Shown here: one piece after another, positions 1-7,885 of the stretch
Layout: each line of letters begins with the position of its first letter
How positions within the stretch are numbered: the stretch's first letter is position 1
Notes under the pieces: model-generated
Seen by the model: only the letters and a program-made list of their open reading frames with translations
The model's database searches: none
What the model was told of the DNA's origin: nothing
NCBI GenBank assembly: GCA_964582545.1
Contig: CAZOSB010000033.1
Span: forward strand, 1 to 24,549
Origin: JAVVUJ01 sp964582545
Lineage (GTDB): Bacteria; Bacillota; Clostridia; Peptostreptococcales; Anaerovoracaceae
DNA: 24,549 nucleotides
Reading direction: 5' to 3'
Program-made: the position numbers and the translations under genes

Positions 1-121
1 AAACTTAATTCGTCCTTTGACTAAATTTCTACACTATGGAGTTTTCAAGGTTCATTCGCACCCCATTTGGTGCGCTGCACTCTTGGTGCATTTTTCCACT
101 TGTTTCAGCGGAACGTTTTTC
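1..121 (-). promoter_or_regulatory. Probable rRNA-operon leader (boxA-like element, two stem-loops)
   Basis: Read on the minus strand, this segment lies downstream of four tandem promoters and leads out of the window. It contains two small perfect stem-loops: TGCAC/GTGCA arms at 76-80 and 86-90, and CGCACC/GGTGCG arms at 57-62 and 69-74. These are followed by TGAACCTTGAAAAC (54-41). That last string resembles the boxA-type element (CTTTGAAAACT) found in leaders and spacers of Firmicutes rRNA operons. No rRNA sequence is visible in the window, so the identity of the downstream operon is inferred. A tRNA or other stable-RNA operon is the alternative. Confidence 0.5.
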
Positions 122-150
122 AGTATATCCTTTTTCGCTGTGTTTGTCAA
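122..150 (-). promoter_or_regulatory. Sigma-A promoter, proximal copy of tandem array
   Basis: On the minus strand the -35 box is TTGACA (150-145), followed by a 17-bp spacer and -10 box TATACT (127-122). It is the promoter nearest the leader. It sits in a diverged version of the repeat that follows: -10 boxes are 128 bp apart here against 131 bp in the clean repeats. Confidence 0.65.
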
Positions 151-249
151 CTGTTTTTTTTACTTTTTTTTAACTTTTTTTCAGTGACTTTCAGGTGCTC
201 TTCTTCGTTTCTTTGTTTCTGTTTTTCCCTGTTTTTCGACAGCTTGTCT

Positions 250-278
250 ATATTAACAAATCTTATTCATTCTGTCAA
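250..278 (-). promoter_or_regulatory. Sigma-A promoter in 131-bp repeat unit 1
   Basis: On the minus strand TTGACA (278-273), 17-bp spacer, TAATAT (255-250). GACAAGCTGTC follows just downstream (248-238), with GACA/TGTC arms close to the expected transcription start. The near-perfect hexamers and optimal spacing predict a strong promoter. Confidence 0.75.
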
Positions 279-380
279 CACTTTTTTTAAATCTTTTTTC
301 AGTGTTTCTCAGGTACTTTTTCTTCGTTACGTCGTTTCTCTTTTTCCCTGTTTTTCGACTTGTTTTCCGACAGCTTGTCT

Positions 381-409
381 ATATTAACAAATCTTATTCA
401 TTCTGTCAA
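381..409 (-). promoter_or_regulatory. Sigma-A promoter in 131-bp repeat unit 2
   Basis: Identical to the promoter 131 bp to its left: TTGACA (409-404), 17-bp spacer, TAATAT (386-381) on the minus strand. Spacer and flanks show no difference from unit 1. Confidence 0.75.
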
Positions 410-511
410 CACTTTTTTTAAATCTTTTTTCAGTGTTTCTCAGGTACTTTTTCTTCGTTACGTCGTTTCTCTTTTTCCCTGTTTTTCGACTTGTTTTCCG
501 ACAGCTTGTCT

Positions 512-540
512 ATATTAACAAATCCCATTCATTCTGTCAA
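512..540 (-). promoter_or_regulatory. Sigma-A promoter in partial repeat unit 3 (most distal)
   Basis: TTGACA (540-535), 17-bp spacer, TAATAT (517-512) on the minus strand. The hexamers match units 1 and 2. The spacer differs by two bases (GGG for AAG in the middle), so this copy is diverging. Confidence 0.7.
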
Positions 541-563
541 CATCTTTTTTAACCTTTTTTCAT

Positions 564-833
564 TTTTTTCTTTTACGACGACGCACTGACTTTTTCAATT
601 AACCTTTTTTCTTTTACCAAAACTTTGAATAGCAATTCCCTTACTTCTTTCTCCTTCAACTTCTAGTTTTCATAACCAGTTTTCAACCATTACGCTGATT
701 ATATCATCAATTCCTTGAATACCTAATTAGTAATAGCATTAATTTTCCAGTTATATAATATTGTTAACTTTTTTCTTTGGTATTATTCAATTTACCAAAA
801 AAGGAATTAAGTCTCAATATCTTCTAATATCAA
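564..833. other. AT-rich intergenic stretch between leftward promoters and nhaC
   Basis: No reading frame with a ribosome-binding site is visible on either strand. The only structure seen is a perfect 7-bp inverted repeat, TTTGGTA (776-782) and TACCAAA (793-799), 34 bp upstream of the nhaC -35 box. No run of T follows it in either orientation, so it does not look like a terminator. It could be a regulator site for nhaC. Confidence 0.5.
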
Positions 834-863
834 TTGACAAAAAGTTTCCTACTATTATATAAT
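834..863 (+). promoter_or_regulatory. nhaC promoter
   Basis: TTGACA (834-839), 18-bp spacer, TATAAT (858-863): both hexamers are perfect sigma-A consensus. The start of transcription would be near 870, giving a leader of about 50 nt before the ATG at 923. Confidence 0.7.
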
Positions 864-922
864 AATAAATATAATCTATGGATTATGAATTAATTTTTTT
901 TATTTTTTAGGGAGGTAGAATT

Positions 923-2437
923 ATGGGAAGAAAAATACCCATGTGGCAGATTGCAATTGTTATGATTTTCACTCTGTCTGCTCTAATTTATTCCATTGGC
1001 TTTACAGGTTATGGAGAGTTACATATTCCGTTAATCTGCAGCGCAATATTAGCTGCTATTGTAGCCGTTGCAAATGGTTTTAAATGGTCTTATTTGGAAA
1101 AAGGTATCATTTCAAGTATTTCTCGTTCAATGCAAGCAATTCTAATCTTAATCGTAGTAGGTATGTTGATCGGTTCATGGATTGCAGGAGGAATTGTTCC
1201 TACTATGATTTACTATGGATTAATGATTTTGAATCCTAAGGTTTTTTTAGTAGCCAGTTGCATCATATGTGCTATCGTTGCCTTGGCAACGGGAAGCTCT
1301 TGGACTACCGCCGGTACCATCGGTGTAGCAATCATCGGCGTAGGTATGGGATTAGGAATTAATCCTGCAATGACAGCAGGTGCAATCGTATCCGGAGCAT
1401 ACTTTGGAGATAAGATGTCCCCACTGTCCGATACGACCAATTTAGCCCCTGCCGTAGCTGGGTCTAACTTATTTGACCACATTAAACACATGGTCTTTAC
1501 CGTAACCCCCTCCTTATTGATTGCTTTAATTCTTTATGCAGTCTTAGGAATGAGTGCCGATACAAGTAACGTAGATACATCTATCGTCACTTTGCTGAAT
1601 GACGCAATTTTATCCAATTACTATATTTCCCCTGTTTTATTAGTTCCTCCTGTACTAGTAATCGTAATCGTAGCGTTAAGAATTCCTGCTTTGCCGGGAT
1701 TAATCGGCGGAACAGCCTTAGGTGTTTTATGCTGTGGTCTTTTCCAGGGAATAGCTGTAGGTGAGTATTTTTCTATCCTTCACTATGGTTGGGAGTCGAC
1801 CACCGGAATGGCTCCTTTTGTCACAGAGGTGGAGGGTGCTGCCGCTATGATTACTGCTGATATAGTTAACGATTCTAGTATATCTGCAATTGATGATCTA
1901 CTCTCCAATGGAGGCTTGGATTCCATGCTTTGGACGGTTTCATTAATCATGTGTGCAATGACTTTCGGAGGAATTATGGATGCTTCCGAAATGTTAAAGT
2001 CTTTGGCTGAAGCATTGCTTAAAATTGCAAGAAGCACAGGCTCTCTAGTAATTGTAACTGTATTCTCTTGCATCTTTGTTAATATCATCGCATCAGACCA
2101 GTACTTATCCATTATTCTTCCAGGGCGTATGTATAAGGAAGCTTTTGAAGACAAACGATTAAAAGGAAAGAATCTTTCAAGATGCTTGGAGGATTCCGGG
2201 ACCATCACGTCTCCCTTAGTTCCCTGGAATACCTGCGGAGCTACCATGTCCGGTTTCCTAGGTGTTAATACGGTAGCGTACTTGCCCTATGCATTCCTGA
2301 ATTTAATCAATCCTCTCGTATCCATCTTCTACGGATTTACCGGAATAACCATGGAGAAAATGACGGAAGAAGAGTATCAGGCAATACTTAAACAACGTGC
2401 ATTAGATGCTAAATTAGCCCTCGGGCAGTTGGATTAG
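923..2437 (+). CDS. nhaC: NhaC-family Na+/H+ antiporter
   Basis: A 504-aa polytopic membrane protein. The NhaC family exchanges Na+ for H+ across the cytoplasmic membrane; relatives such as MleN exchange malate for lactate with ion coupling, so the exact substrate is not certain. The diagnostic stretch GDKMSPLSDTTNLAPA lies near residues 162-178 and matches the family signature. A second conserved region (TSPLVPWNTCGATM) is near residue 430, and most of the rest is hydrophobic helices. Length agrees with the family (about 450-500 aa). The ATG has GGGAGG seven bases upstream. The gene is monocistronic, with its own consensus promoter and a terminator shared with the convergent nifJ. Expression next to PFOR and hydrogenase genes fits a role in pH or sodium homeostasis during fermentation, which is inference. 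Confidence 0.88.
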   Translation: MGRKIPMWQIAIVMIFTLSALIYSIGFTGYGELHIPLICSAILAAIVAVANGFKWSYLEKGIISSISRSMQAILILIVVGMLIGSWIAGGIVPTMIYYGLMILNPKVFLVASCIICAIVALATGSSWTTAGTIGVAIIGVGMGLGINPAMTAGAIVSGAYFGDKMSPLSDTTNLAPAVAGSNLFDHIKHMVFTVTPSLLIALILYAVLGMSADTSNVDTSIVTLLNDAILSNYYISPVLLVPPVLVIVIVALRIPALPGLIGGTALGVLCCGLFQGIAVGEYFSILHYGWESTTGMAPFVTEVEGAAAMITADIVNDSSISAIDDLLSNGGLDSMLWTVSLIMCAMTFGGIMDASEMLKSLAEALLKIARSTGSLVIVTVFSCIFVNIIASDQYLSIILPGRMYKEAFEDKRLKGKNLSRCLEDSGTITSPLVPWNTCGATMSGFLGVNTVAYLPYAFLNLINPLVSIFYGFTGITMEKMTEEEYQAILKQRALDAKLALGQLD

Positions 2438-2460
2438 TGACTTTGTAACAAAATACATAT

Positions 2461-2508
2461 ACCAAAAGAAACAACCTAAGATTTCTATCCTAGGTTGTTT
2501 CTTTTGGT
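2461..2508. terminator. Bidirectional terminator between nhaC and nifJ
   Basis: A perfect 18-bp stem (2461-2478 pairing with 2491-2508) with a 12-nt loop lies between the stop codons of two convergent genes. Flanking T-rich sequence occurs on both sides (GTTTCTTTAT on plus; ATTTTGTT on minus), though neither is a long uninterrupted U-tract. Confidence 0.8.
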
Positions 2509-2521
2509 GTTTCTTTATAGA

Positions 2522-5500
2522 CTATTCAGCTAATCTCTTATAGGACTCATATCTGTCCTTCGCATTTTCTTCTGCCAAATCAAAGAGCTTCTCTGCAACA
2601 TCCGGGAATTCCTGCGACAAGGAGGAATATCTCACCTGTCCCATCAGATAGTCCTTAAAGTTTGTTGTAGGTGCTTTAGAATCTAATGTGAACGGATTTT
2701 TTCCTTCATTTTTTAGTTCAGGATTAAATCTGTATAAGTGCCAGTATCCAGCTTCCACTGCATCCTTGGTATCTTCTTGAGTTTTTCCCATACCCTTTCT
2801 AAGCCCGTGGTTAATACATGGAGCGTAACAGATAATGATAGAAGGTCCGTCATATTTTTCAGCTTCTAATACTGCCTTCATGAACTGGTTTTTGTCAGCA
2901 CCCATTCCCACTTGCGCTACATATACATATCCATAGGACATAGCCATCATGCCTAGATCCTTTTTCTTAATTCTTTTACCGGAAGCGGCAAACTTCGCGA
3001 TGGCAGCAACAGGGGTAGCCTTTGAAGCCTGACCTCCTGTATTGGAATAAACTTCGGTATCAAAGACTAAAATATTGATATTTTCACCTGATGCCAAAAC
3101 GTGATCCAATCCGCCATAACCGATATCGTAAGCCCATCCATCACCACCGACAGCCCATACGGATTTCTTCACTAAGAAATCTTTTCTGGTCATTACCTCT
3201 TCAACCAAAACTTTTGATTCCTCATCTTCCAATTTTGCATCGGTCAAAGCGGTTTCCAACAGATCGCTGACTTCTCTGGTCTTGCTTCCATCATCTTTAT
3301 GAGCCATCCAGTTATTGATAGCTACCTTTAATTCATCACTTATATTTTTTGTTAGCAAAGCATTTAAACTAATTTCGATGTTTTCTCTCATTTGCGTATT
3401 TGCTAATGCCATACCGTAAGCATATTCAGCATTGTCCTCAAAGAGAGAGTTTGCCCAAGAAGGTCCTCTTCCCTTATCATCCTTGCAGTAAGGAGTGGAT
3501 GGTGCGGAGGCACCCCATATGGAAGAACATCCTGTAGCATTGGCAATCATCATTCGATCTCCAAAGAGCTGAGTGATTACCTTTATATATGGAGTTTCCC
3601 CACAACCGGAACAAGCTCCTGAAAACTCTACATAAGGCTTTGCAAATTGGCTTCCCTTTACGGTTTCTTTGGACATGATGTGATCCTTCACAGGAACCTT
3701 AGCCGCAAAATTCCAGTTTTCCTCTTCGCATACTACCTCAGCAAACTCTTTCATTACCAAAGCTTTTTGCTTTGCAGGGCATATGTCTGCGCAGTTGCCA
3801 CATCCCATACAGTCCATTGGTGCCACTTGAATTCTATAGGAGTAATCCTCAAAGCCTTTACCTGTGGCCTTAATGGTAGTAAAACCTTCCGGTGCAGCCT
3901 TTTTCTCAGCCTCGTCCAATAGAATCGGTCTTATGGATGCATGAGGACATACGAAGGAACATTGGTTACACTGGATACAGTTGCCTTCAATCCATTCAGG
4001 AAGTTGAATAGCTACACCTCTCTTCTCATATGCGGAGGTACCTGCTGGGAAGGTTCCATCCTCGATACCGTTAAATGCACTTACAGGTAAGCTATCCCCT
4101 TCCTGTCTATTCATAGGAATCAATACGTTTTCGATAAATTCAGGAAGCTCTAAGTTTATTTCCGTTTCATCTTTCGCCGTAGCCCACTCTGCAGGAACTT
4201 GTATCTCTGTAAATTCAGCGATGCCCTTATCTACTGCAGCACAGTTCATATCTACGATTTTCTGCCCCTTTTTACCATAAGCGTTTTCGATACCTTCTTT
4301 CAAGTATTTTACCGCATCGTCTAAAGGCATTACCTTTGCAAGTTTGAAGAAGGCTGCTTGCATTACCATGTTAATCCTATTGCCTAAACCAAGATTTACA
4401 GCAATATCGGTTGCATTGATTATATAAAACTTTAATTTTTTAGTTGCAATCTGTTTCTTGACCTTTGCTGGAATATTTTGATCCAGTTCGTCCTTTGACC
4501 AAATGCAGTTTAAAAGGAAGGTTCCCCCTTCTTTTACATCTTTAACCATATCATATTGTGTCAGGTAAGCTTGATTGTGACACGCCACAAAGTCTGCTTT
4601 GCTGATCAAGTAAGAGGATTGAATAGGGCTGTCTCCAAATCTCAGGTGAGAAATTGTGACTCCACCGGATTTTTTAGAGTCATATGCAAAGTAACCCTGT
4701 GCATACTTGTCAGTCTTATCTCCGATGATTTTGATAGCAGTTTTATTGGCACCGACAGTTCCATCGGCTCCCAATCCCCAGAACTTGCACTTAATGGTGC
4801 CAGCCGGCTCTGTTTCGATGTCTTCATTATAGGATAAAGAGGTACCCATTACGTCATCGTTAATTCCTATGGTAAATAGGTTCTTAGGTTCTGCTTGATC
4901 TAAGTTATCGTAGACGGCCACTACCATACCGGGCGTGGTGTCTTTGGAACCTAATCCGTAACGACCGCCGTAGACCATTGGAGAATTTTCTTCAGTGTAG
5001 AGCATAGTCTTCACATCTTGGTATAATGGCTCTCCTAATGAACCTGGTTCTTTCGTCCTGTCAAGAACTGCAATCTTCTTCACTGTCTTCGGCAGTACTT
5101 CTAAGAAAAATTCCGGTATGAAAGGTCGATATAATCTAACCTTAATCAGACCAATTTTACGACCTTCCGGAACTAACTTGTTTAATGTTTCTTCAATGGT
5201 ATCACAGACAGAACCCATGGCCACTATGATGTTTTCGGCATCAGGTGCTCCTACATAATCAAAAGGTTTGTATTTTCTGCCTGTTAGCTCACCAATCTTG
5301 TCCATATATTCTACAACGATTGAAGGCAGGGCTTCATAAAACTTATTGGAGGCCTCTCTTGCTTGGAAGTAGATGTCAGGATTTTGCGCTGTTCCCCTAG
5401 TAACAGGATGATTGGGGTTCAAAGCATTATCTCTGAAAGCCTGTACTGCATCCATGTCCACCATCTTTGCGTAGTCATCGTATTCAATCACTTCCACTTT

Positions 5501-6046
5501 TTGTACTTCATGTGAAGTCCTAAAACCGTCAAAGAAATGCAAAAATGGAATTCGAGATTTAATGGAAGCTAGATGCGCTATTCCGCCTAGATCCATTACT
5601 TCTTGGACAGAACTGGATGCCAATAATGCGAATCCTGTTTGCCTAGTAGCCATTACGTCGGAGTGATCACCGAATATACAGAGGGCTTGTGCCGCTAATG
5701 CTCTGGCGCTAACGTGAAAGACACCCGGCAGAAGTTCCCCTGAAACTTTATACATGTTGGGGATCATAAGTAATAAGCCCTGTGATGCGGTATAGGTCGT
5801 GGTTAAGGCCCCTGCTGCCAGAGATCCATGAAACGTTCCGGCTGCCCCTGCCTCAGACTGCATTTCTGCGATTCTAACAGTTTGACCAAAAATGTTTTTT
5901 CTTCCATAAGCGGCCCACTCGTCCACAACTTCAGCCATAGTAGAAGATGGGGTGATGGGATAAATGGCCGCAACATCAGTGAATGCGTAGGAAACATGTG
6001 CTGCCGCAGTATTTCCATCCATAGTCTTTTTAACTTTTTGAGTCAT
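2522..6046 (-). CDS. nifJ: Pyruvate:ferredoxin (flavodoxin) oxidoreductase
   Basis: A homodimer-type, single-chain PFOR of 1174 aa. It oxidatively decarboxylates pyruvate with CoA to acetyl-CoA and CO2 and reduces ferredoxin in the cytoplasm. Seen in order: an N-terminal pyruvate-binding domain with YPITPSSTMAE; a ferredoxin domain with CIQCNQCSFVCP (near 690) and CMGCGNCADICP (near 745), two [4Fe-4S] clusters; CSGCGETPY (near 810) and ATGCSSIWG for the proximal cluster; and a thiamine-diphosphate domain with GDGWAYDIGYGG and YSNTGGQ (near 1000). Length is as expected (about 1170-1190). An ATG 12 bases upstream (6058) is in frame, but the GGAGG overlaps it and sits five bases before the ATG at 6046, so I choose 6046. 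It stands alone, divergent from the AI-2E-family gene and convergent with nhaC. Confidence 0.97.
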   Translation of the reverse strand: MTQKVKKTMDGNTAAAHVSYAFTDVAAIYPITPSSTMAEVVDEWAAYGRKNIFGQTVRIAEMQSEAGAAGTFHGSLAAGALTTTYTASQGLLLMIPNMYKVSGELLPGVFHVSARALAAQALCIFGDHSDVMATRQTGFALLASSSVQEVMDLGGIAHLASIKSRIPFLHFFDGFRTSHEVQKVEVIEYDDYAKMVDMDAVQAFRDNALNPNHPVTRGTAQNPDIYFQAREASNKFYEALPSIVVEYMDKIGELTGRKYKPFDYVGAPDAENIIVAMGSVCDTIEETLNKLVPEGRKIGLIKVRLYRPFIPEFFLEVLPKTVKKIAVLDRTKEPGSLGEPLYQDVKTMLYTEENSPMVYGGRYGLGSKDTTPGMVVAVYDNLDQAEPKNLFTIGINDDVMGTSLSYNEDIETEPAGTIKCKFWGLGADGTVGANKTAIKIIGDKTDKYAQGYFAYDSKKSGGVTISHLRFGDSPIQSSYLISKADFVACHNQAYLTQYDMVKDVKEGGTFLLNCIWSKDELDQNIPAKVKKQIATKKLKFYIINATDIAVNLGLGNRINMVMQAAFFKLAKVMPLDDAVKYLKEGIENAYGKKGQKIVDMNCAAVDKGIAEFTEIQVPAEWATAKDETEINLELPEFIENVLIPMNRQEGDSLPVSAFNGIEDGTFPAGTSAYEKRGVAIQLPEWIEGNCIQCNQCSFVCPHASIRPILLDEAEKKAAPEGFTTIKATGKGFEDYSYRIQVAPMDCMGCGNCADICPAKQKALVMKEFAEVVCEEENWNFAAKVPVKDHIMSKETVKGSQFAKPYVEFSGACSGCGETPYIKVITQLFGDRMMIANATGCSSIWGASAPSTPYCKDDKGRGPSWANSLFEDNAEYAYGMALANTQMRENIEISLNALLTKNISDELKVAINNWMAHKDDGSKTREVSDLLETALTDAKLEDEESKVLVEEVMTRKDFLVKKSVWAVGGDGWAYDIGYGGLDHVLASGENINILVFDTEVYSNTGGQASKATPVAAIAKFAASGKRIKKKDLGMMAMSYGYVYVAQVGMGADKNQFMKAVLEAEKYDGPSIIICYAPCINHGLRKGMGKTQEDTKDAVEAGYWHLYRFNPELKNEGKNPFTLDSKAPTTNFKDYLMGQVRYSSLSQEFPDVAEKLFDLAEENAKDRYESYKRLAE

Positions 6047-6142
6047 TTTTACCTCCATTTATTTTTTAATTTTAAAAATAGATTTTAACATATTACTTTT
6101 TTGACCATAATGATAATAATAATGAAATGAGATGCTAATAAT

Positions 6143-6171
6143 AATTTACTTCCTAATACAGGAATAGTCAA
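6143..6171 (-). promoter_or_regulatory. Candidate nifJ promoter with palindrome in spacer
   Basis: On the minus strand TTGACT (6171-6166), 17-bp spacer and TAAATT (6148-6143), the latter only 4/6 to consensus. The spacer contains TTCCT-5-AGGAA (6150-6164), a perfect 5-bp inverted repeat that could be an operator. The rest of the 333-bp gap between nifJ and the divergent gene is very AT-rich with no ORF. This is the best candidate seen but a weak one. Confidence 0.3.
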
Positions 6172-6323
6172 ACCTTTTATTGGCAAAAATATTTTAACAT
6201 TTAATTATACAAAATACAATATACAAAATCATTTATATATTTCTAAATATTCTAATTATTGAGATTTTTTTACGCTTATATATCGATTAATCCATACTAT
6301 TTTTAGATTATTTTTGCAATCTC

Positions 6324-6352
6324 TTGTCATTTATAAATAGATTGTATATAAT
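6324..6352 (+). promoter_or_regulatory. Promoter of AI-2E-family gene
   Basis: TTGTCA (6324-6329), 17-bp spacer, TATAAT (6347-6352). The predicted start near 6359 gives a very short leader of about 20 nt before the ATG at 6380, just enough to include AAGGAG. Confidence 0.65.
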
Positions 6353-6379
6353 ACCTCATAATGATAAAGGAGATTGGAA

Positions 6380-7591
6380 ATGAATCTATTTAAAAACTAC
6401 TTTAATGATTGGAAATTACTTAAAATTTGTTTATATATCATCCTGACAGCTACCCTAGTTTATATCGTATATCTCGTGCTAGGAAATTTACCTATGGTGT
6501 TTTCCTTTACAATAGGTATATTCAGTAACTTATTGTCGGCGCTTTCTCCTCTATTGATCGGGTTAATATTGGCTTATCTCATTAGCCCAATGGTAGAAGT
6601 CATAGATCAGAAGGTTATGTCTCGGATTTTTTTCAAGCTTCCCTCAGATCCTGTTAAGTTAGAGAAGCGATTAGCACTTCGCAGGACTACGAGCATCCTT
6701 CTTACATTTTTACTTATAATTCTCTCCATCTGTGCCGTAATTTATGCTTTTGCCGTGTTGATTGTAGGTCAATTGGTCTTTACAAGCTTGAGTGGTATGA
6801 TCACAAGTATTATAGAGTACTTTAAACAGTATGAGGAAACGATTATTCAGTGGGCCAAATCTCTCCCCGCTAACGGGCTTGATGGAAAAGTGCAAGAATT
6901 AATGGATACGATTCTCATTTGGTTCAGTCAAAATTTTAGCACCAGTGCCATTATTAACTTCATCACGGGAATCGGTGGAAGCTTATTAAATGTGATCTTA
7001 GGTTCTGTAGTTAGCGTATATTTGATTAAAGACAGAGATTATTTTAAGAGATTATGGCGAAAAACACTGCATGTACTTTTACCACAAAAAACAAATGCAA
7101 TGGTAGCGGAAACACTTCACGATGTTAATGGGGTACTGTCTCTATTTGTGAGAGGACAGCTGTTGGATGCATTGATTATCGCGATAGTCTCCTCTATTGG
7201 TCTGTCCATCATAGGGTTGGAGTTTGCTGTTTTTATCGGAGTCTTTGCCGGAATGGCCAATGTAATTCCCTACTTTGGGCCTATCTTGGGAATGATTCCC
7301 GCCGCACTGATCGGTCTTTTTACAGGGGGTCCTATTCAGGCGCTCTTGGCTGTGGGTGTTCTGCTAGTCATTCAACAAATCGATGGTAATATCATTTATC
7401 CCAAAATTGTTGGCTCCAGCGTGGGCCTTCACCCTGTCTTTGTCTTAGTAGCAGTTACTCTTGGGGGATTTTACGGTGGTATCGTGGGAATGTTGGTGGG
7501 AGTTCCCATCGCTGCTATCCTCCGTGTTTTTATAGTGAAAAAAATGGAAAGCCTTGATAATGAGATTCCTCCAAATTCAGAAGAAAAATAA
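6380..7591 (+). CDS. AI-2E family (PerM/YtvI-like) membrane transporter
   Basis: A 403-aa polytopic membrane protein of the AI-2E transporter family (formerly UPF0118). Members are implicated in export of small molecules or ions, and one E. coli member was linked to autoinducer-2; the substrate here is unknown. Family marks seen: a paired N-terminal hydrophobic region ending in PLLIGLILAYLISPMVE, an amphipathic central segment, then NVIPYFGPILGMIPA (near 290-305) and NIIYPKIVGSSVGLHPVF (near 335-350), both conserved in the family. A lower-scoring TTG at 6374 is in frame, but ATG 6380 lies seven bases after AAGGAG and is preferred. It is monocistronic; no clear terminator was seen in the 294 bp before hydC, so read-through into the hydrogenase operon is possible. 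Confidence 0.85.
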   Translation: MNLFKNYFNDWKLLKICLYIILTATLVYIVYLVLGNLPMVFSFTIGIFSNLLSALSPLLIGLILAYLISPMVEVIDQKVMSRIFFKLPSDPVKLEKRLALRRTTSILLTFLLIILSICAVIYAFAVLIVGQLVFTSLSGMITSIIEYFKQYEETIIQWAKSLPANGLDGKVQELMDTILIWFSQNFSTSAIINFITGIGGSLLNVILGSVVSVYLIKDRDYFKRLWRKTLHVLLPQKTNAMVAETLHDVNGVLSLFVRGQLLDALIIAIVSSIGLSIIGLEFAVFIGVFAGMANVIPYFGPILGMIPAALIGLFTGGPIQALLAVGVLLVIQQIDGNIIYPKIVGSSVGLHPVFVLVAVTLGGFYGGIVGMLVGVPIAAILRVFIVKKMESLDNEIPPNSEEK

Positions 7592-7812
7592 AAAGTATTA
7601 GTTTGCTATTGTTTTATAATCTATTTGTTTAATTTTTAAATGTAACTAGTTTAGATTTTTTTTTTACTTTACCTGATTAAAGAAACTTTATATACTTAAA
7701 CTATCAAAAAATCATTACTTTAATGAAGCAAAATTTACGTTTCTTTAAATATTCAATCATAAACACGGCTCTATCCCTTTTAGCCATAAATGTTTTAAAG
7801 TGTAAATTAATT

Positions 7813-7861
7813 TTATACTTATATTATTCTGTGTAAGTATAATTTCTAATGAATAAGTATT
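7813..7861 (+). promoter_or_regulatory. Candidate hyd operon promoter/operator region
   Basis: TATAAT at 7838-7843 is the best -10 upstream of hydC, but no good -35 lies 16-18 bp before it. It is overlapped by a perfect 9-bp inverted repeat, TTATACTTA (7813-7821) and TAAGTATAA (7834-7842), with a 12-bp spacer. TAAGTAT occurs again at 7854-7860. The three half-sites are 19-21 bp apart, about two helical turns. This suggests binding by a dimeric regulator at a promoter that needs help or is repressed. The sites do not match the Rex consensus. The rest of the gap (7592-7812) is AT-rich and shows no gene. Confidence 0.4.
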
Positions 7862-7885
7862 TTGTAGATGAAAAAGGAGGTCTCA

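Larger units (their letters stand above)
238..563. repeat. 131-bp tandem repeat, about 2.5 clean copies
   Basis: Unit 1 (238-368) and unit 2 (369-499) read as identical over all 131 bases. A third copy from 500 matches for about 63 bases and then runs into unrelated T-rich sequence. A diverged copy precedes unit 1 (about 107-237; it shares the run TTTTTCCCTGTTTTTCGAC at its right end). The plus strand is strongly pyrimidine-rich. Each unit carries one complete minus-strand promoter, so the repeat is best seen as a duplicated promoter cassette rather than satellite or CRISPR DNA. Confidence 0.9.

Noticed and set aside
67..387. Plus-strand 106-codon ORF over the promoter repeats
   Set aside because: Phe/Leu/Ser-rich low-complexity translation of a pyrimidine-rich tandem repeat, with no ribosome-binding site; the minus-strand promoters explain the sequence.
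238..563. CRISPR array
   Set aside because: Period is 131 bp with no separate spacers; the whole unit repeats.
2522..6046. Several antisense or shifted ORFs of 60-93 codons within nifJ
   Set aside because: They are shadows of a strongly conserved PFOR reading frame and lack ribosome-binding sites.
7767..7785. GGCT/AGCC hairpin as terminator for the AI-2E-family gene
   Set aside because: Only four base pairs, an 11-nt loop and no following run of T.
7592..7885. Rex operator (TTGTTAA-4-TTAACAA) upstream of hydC
   Set aside because: Looked for because Rex often controls such genes, but no match was seen; a different palindrome is present.
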